Below are positions 62,680-64,000 of a DNA stretch of 64,000 nt, piece by piece (the stretch's first letter is position 1; each line of letters starts with the position of its first letter). A program made the translations under genes and the position numbers. Origin of the DNA: Quercus robur (lineage: Eukaryota > Streptophyta > Magnoliopsida > Fagales > Fagaceae); contig NC_065543.1 in the NCBI RefSeq assembly GCF_932294415.1, positions 28,911,530 through 28,975,529 on the forward strand, given 5' to 3'. The notes under the pieces were generated by a model, which saw only the letters and a program-made list of their open reading frames with translations, was not told the origin of the DNA and made no database searches.

Positions 62680-62893
62680 AGGGTGCGTTTGAATATCGCT
62701 TATTTTACTAAAAACTGAAAACCGAAAATTGAAAACAATAAAAAAATAATTTATGGTTACTGTTCACACTAAAAAACACTATTCATTTACCTATTTGCAT
62801 TGTTCATGTCCCATAAATAGTGCACCAAGCACTGGTCCAAAAAAAAAAAAAAAAAAAAAGGCTGAAACGCTAGACGTGATCCAAACGGGTACT
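62680..62893. mobile_element. MITE-like copy related to the GGGTCTGTTTGGGA family
   Basis: It begins 'gggtgcgtttgaatatcgct' and ends 'gtgatccaaacgggtac'. It contains 'actgttcacactaaaaaaca' and an A19 run (62840-62858). It is diverged from the 21474 and 29068 copies. Confidence 0.45.
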
Positions 62894-64000
62894 TAATATA
62901 GTTTATCAACGACAGTCAACAAGAAGTCTATGGAGAGAGAGAGAGATTTCCATTAAGAAATTTGTTTTTTCCTTTGTTAAATATATAACATTTCATAAAA
63001 TGTTACAGTTTTTTTTTTTTTTTTTTTTTTTAACTTTTTTAATTTTTAAATGATTTTTCCACCATTAGGCTTATTTTTTGTTGATTACAGAAAATGCTTT
63101 CCAGATATGGACCTGAATTTTTTGCCAAACAAAAAAAAAATATAACCTGTAAAAAACATTTATCAGAGAGAACATTTTTTGGGACCAAAACGAAACACAA
63201 TAACACATACCAAATAAAGCACAAACCAAATATCACAATTGGCCCTAGCTGCTGGAATCTTAAGCACCAATATATATATTTTGCCTGCATTAATCAAATA
63301 AGATAGTCAGAGATTTGAAGCTAACTTGTAATATATCAAACTCGCTCGTTACCAACAATGCTAACTACCATTGATCTACCGACCAAATTTATTCAGAATC
63401 CAATTATCCTCAACTCCGGCTTGTTTGTTTAACTAGAAAAGTCAGAATTTGGTTTGTTTGTTCCAATCATTTAGTTGTTCTAAATAAAGATTCTTCATTC
63501 ACAAGCAAATTTAATATTTCTCAGTCAGTTACACCCACCGTTTTTGTCATGGTCACTGTTTGATTATTTGACCCTTTACAGGAGATCAAACAACTTCGAG
63601 AATAAAGAAGAAAAACTACTAGTTACTCTAACATCATGAGAACAAAAAAAAAAAAAAAAAAGGATAAATAAAAATCCAGTTCATGGCTATAAATGGCAAA
63701 CTCATGATGACAAAAGATCTTTTAACAGTTAATATGCATTCTTACGTTTAAGACTTCACACGCATGAGTACGATTAGTTAGTTGGGACTAATCCCGCTAA
63801 TATATATATATATACTAATCCCTCTAATATATATATATATATATATATGGGCGAAATATTAACAAATGCCCTAAGTGCATTGGTTTAAGAAGTATTTTTA
63901 TAAACTTTTTATGGGAAAAGAAAATAATAATTAATTTTTTTGACGGCTTTTTATATTTCCTTTAAAAGTAATATCAAAATTTTCTTAAAATGGTTTATTA
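62894..64000. other. Gene-free AT-rich end of the window
   Basis: Contains GA, T and A runs and two AT microsatellites (about 63801-63814 and 63828-63848), each preceded by 'ctaatccc(g/t)ct'. No gene is supported. Confidence 0.5.

Overview
This is a plant nuclear window: AT-rich, with small exons spread over long introns, GT..AG splice sites, and gene-free DNA made almost entirely of transposon remains. The plant-specific form of an STK11IP-like protein, a chloroplast DUF3007 protein and Tat-clade Gypsy elements point to a eudicot. The repeat style suggests a woody species, possibly Fagaceae, but that is an impression and was not tested. I found only two host genes, both on the minus strand. 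No tRNA, rRNA or CRISPR array was seen.

Layout. 1-5592: no convincing gene; AT-rich repeats, a possible old LTR and a small MITE. 5593-15536: an eleven-exon STK11IP-like LRR gene (1106 aa when spliced) whose introns carry SINEs, a LINE endonuclease fragment and a 123-bp tandem duplication. 15537-30254: 14.7 kb of nested repeats: a purine/pyrimidine-rich block, a candidate solo LTR, hAT-type elements with 8-bp target duplications, MITEs and a Helitron-like end. 30255-39960: a young, almost complete Tat-type Gypsy retrotransposon with 477-bp LTRs and a perfect 5-bp target duplication. Its gag-pol frame has one in-frame stop, and it carries an antisense four-exon gene whose spliced frame stays open for 575 aa. 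40429-43555: a truncated minus-strand LINE, split by an 875-bp palindromic Mutator-like element. 44522-50112: a five-exon gene for a plastid-targeted two-helix DUF3007 protein (211 aa). About 50560-56000: remains of LTR-element DNA with a 203-bp tandem array. 56000-64000: LINE scraps, a second palindromic Mutator-like element of the same terminal family, a 1.2-kb hAT-type element, a near-perfect hairpin and more MITEs.

How it fits together. The two host genes show no functional link. The main interest is the mobile DNA: a retrotransposon with convergent sense and antisense genes separated by a tandem array, a family of palindromic Mutator-like elements built from ACTCGATTT motifs, and several insertions whose exact ends and target duplications can be read directly. 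Exon borders were derived by hand from reading frame and splice consensus; every junction preserves frame.
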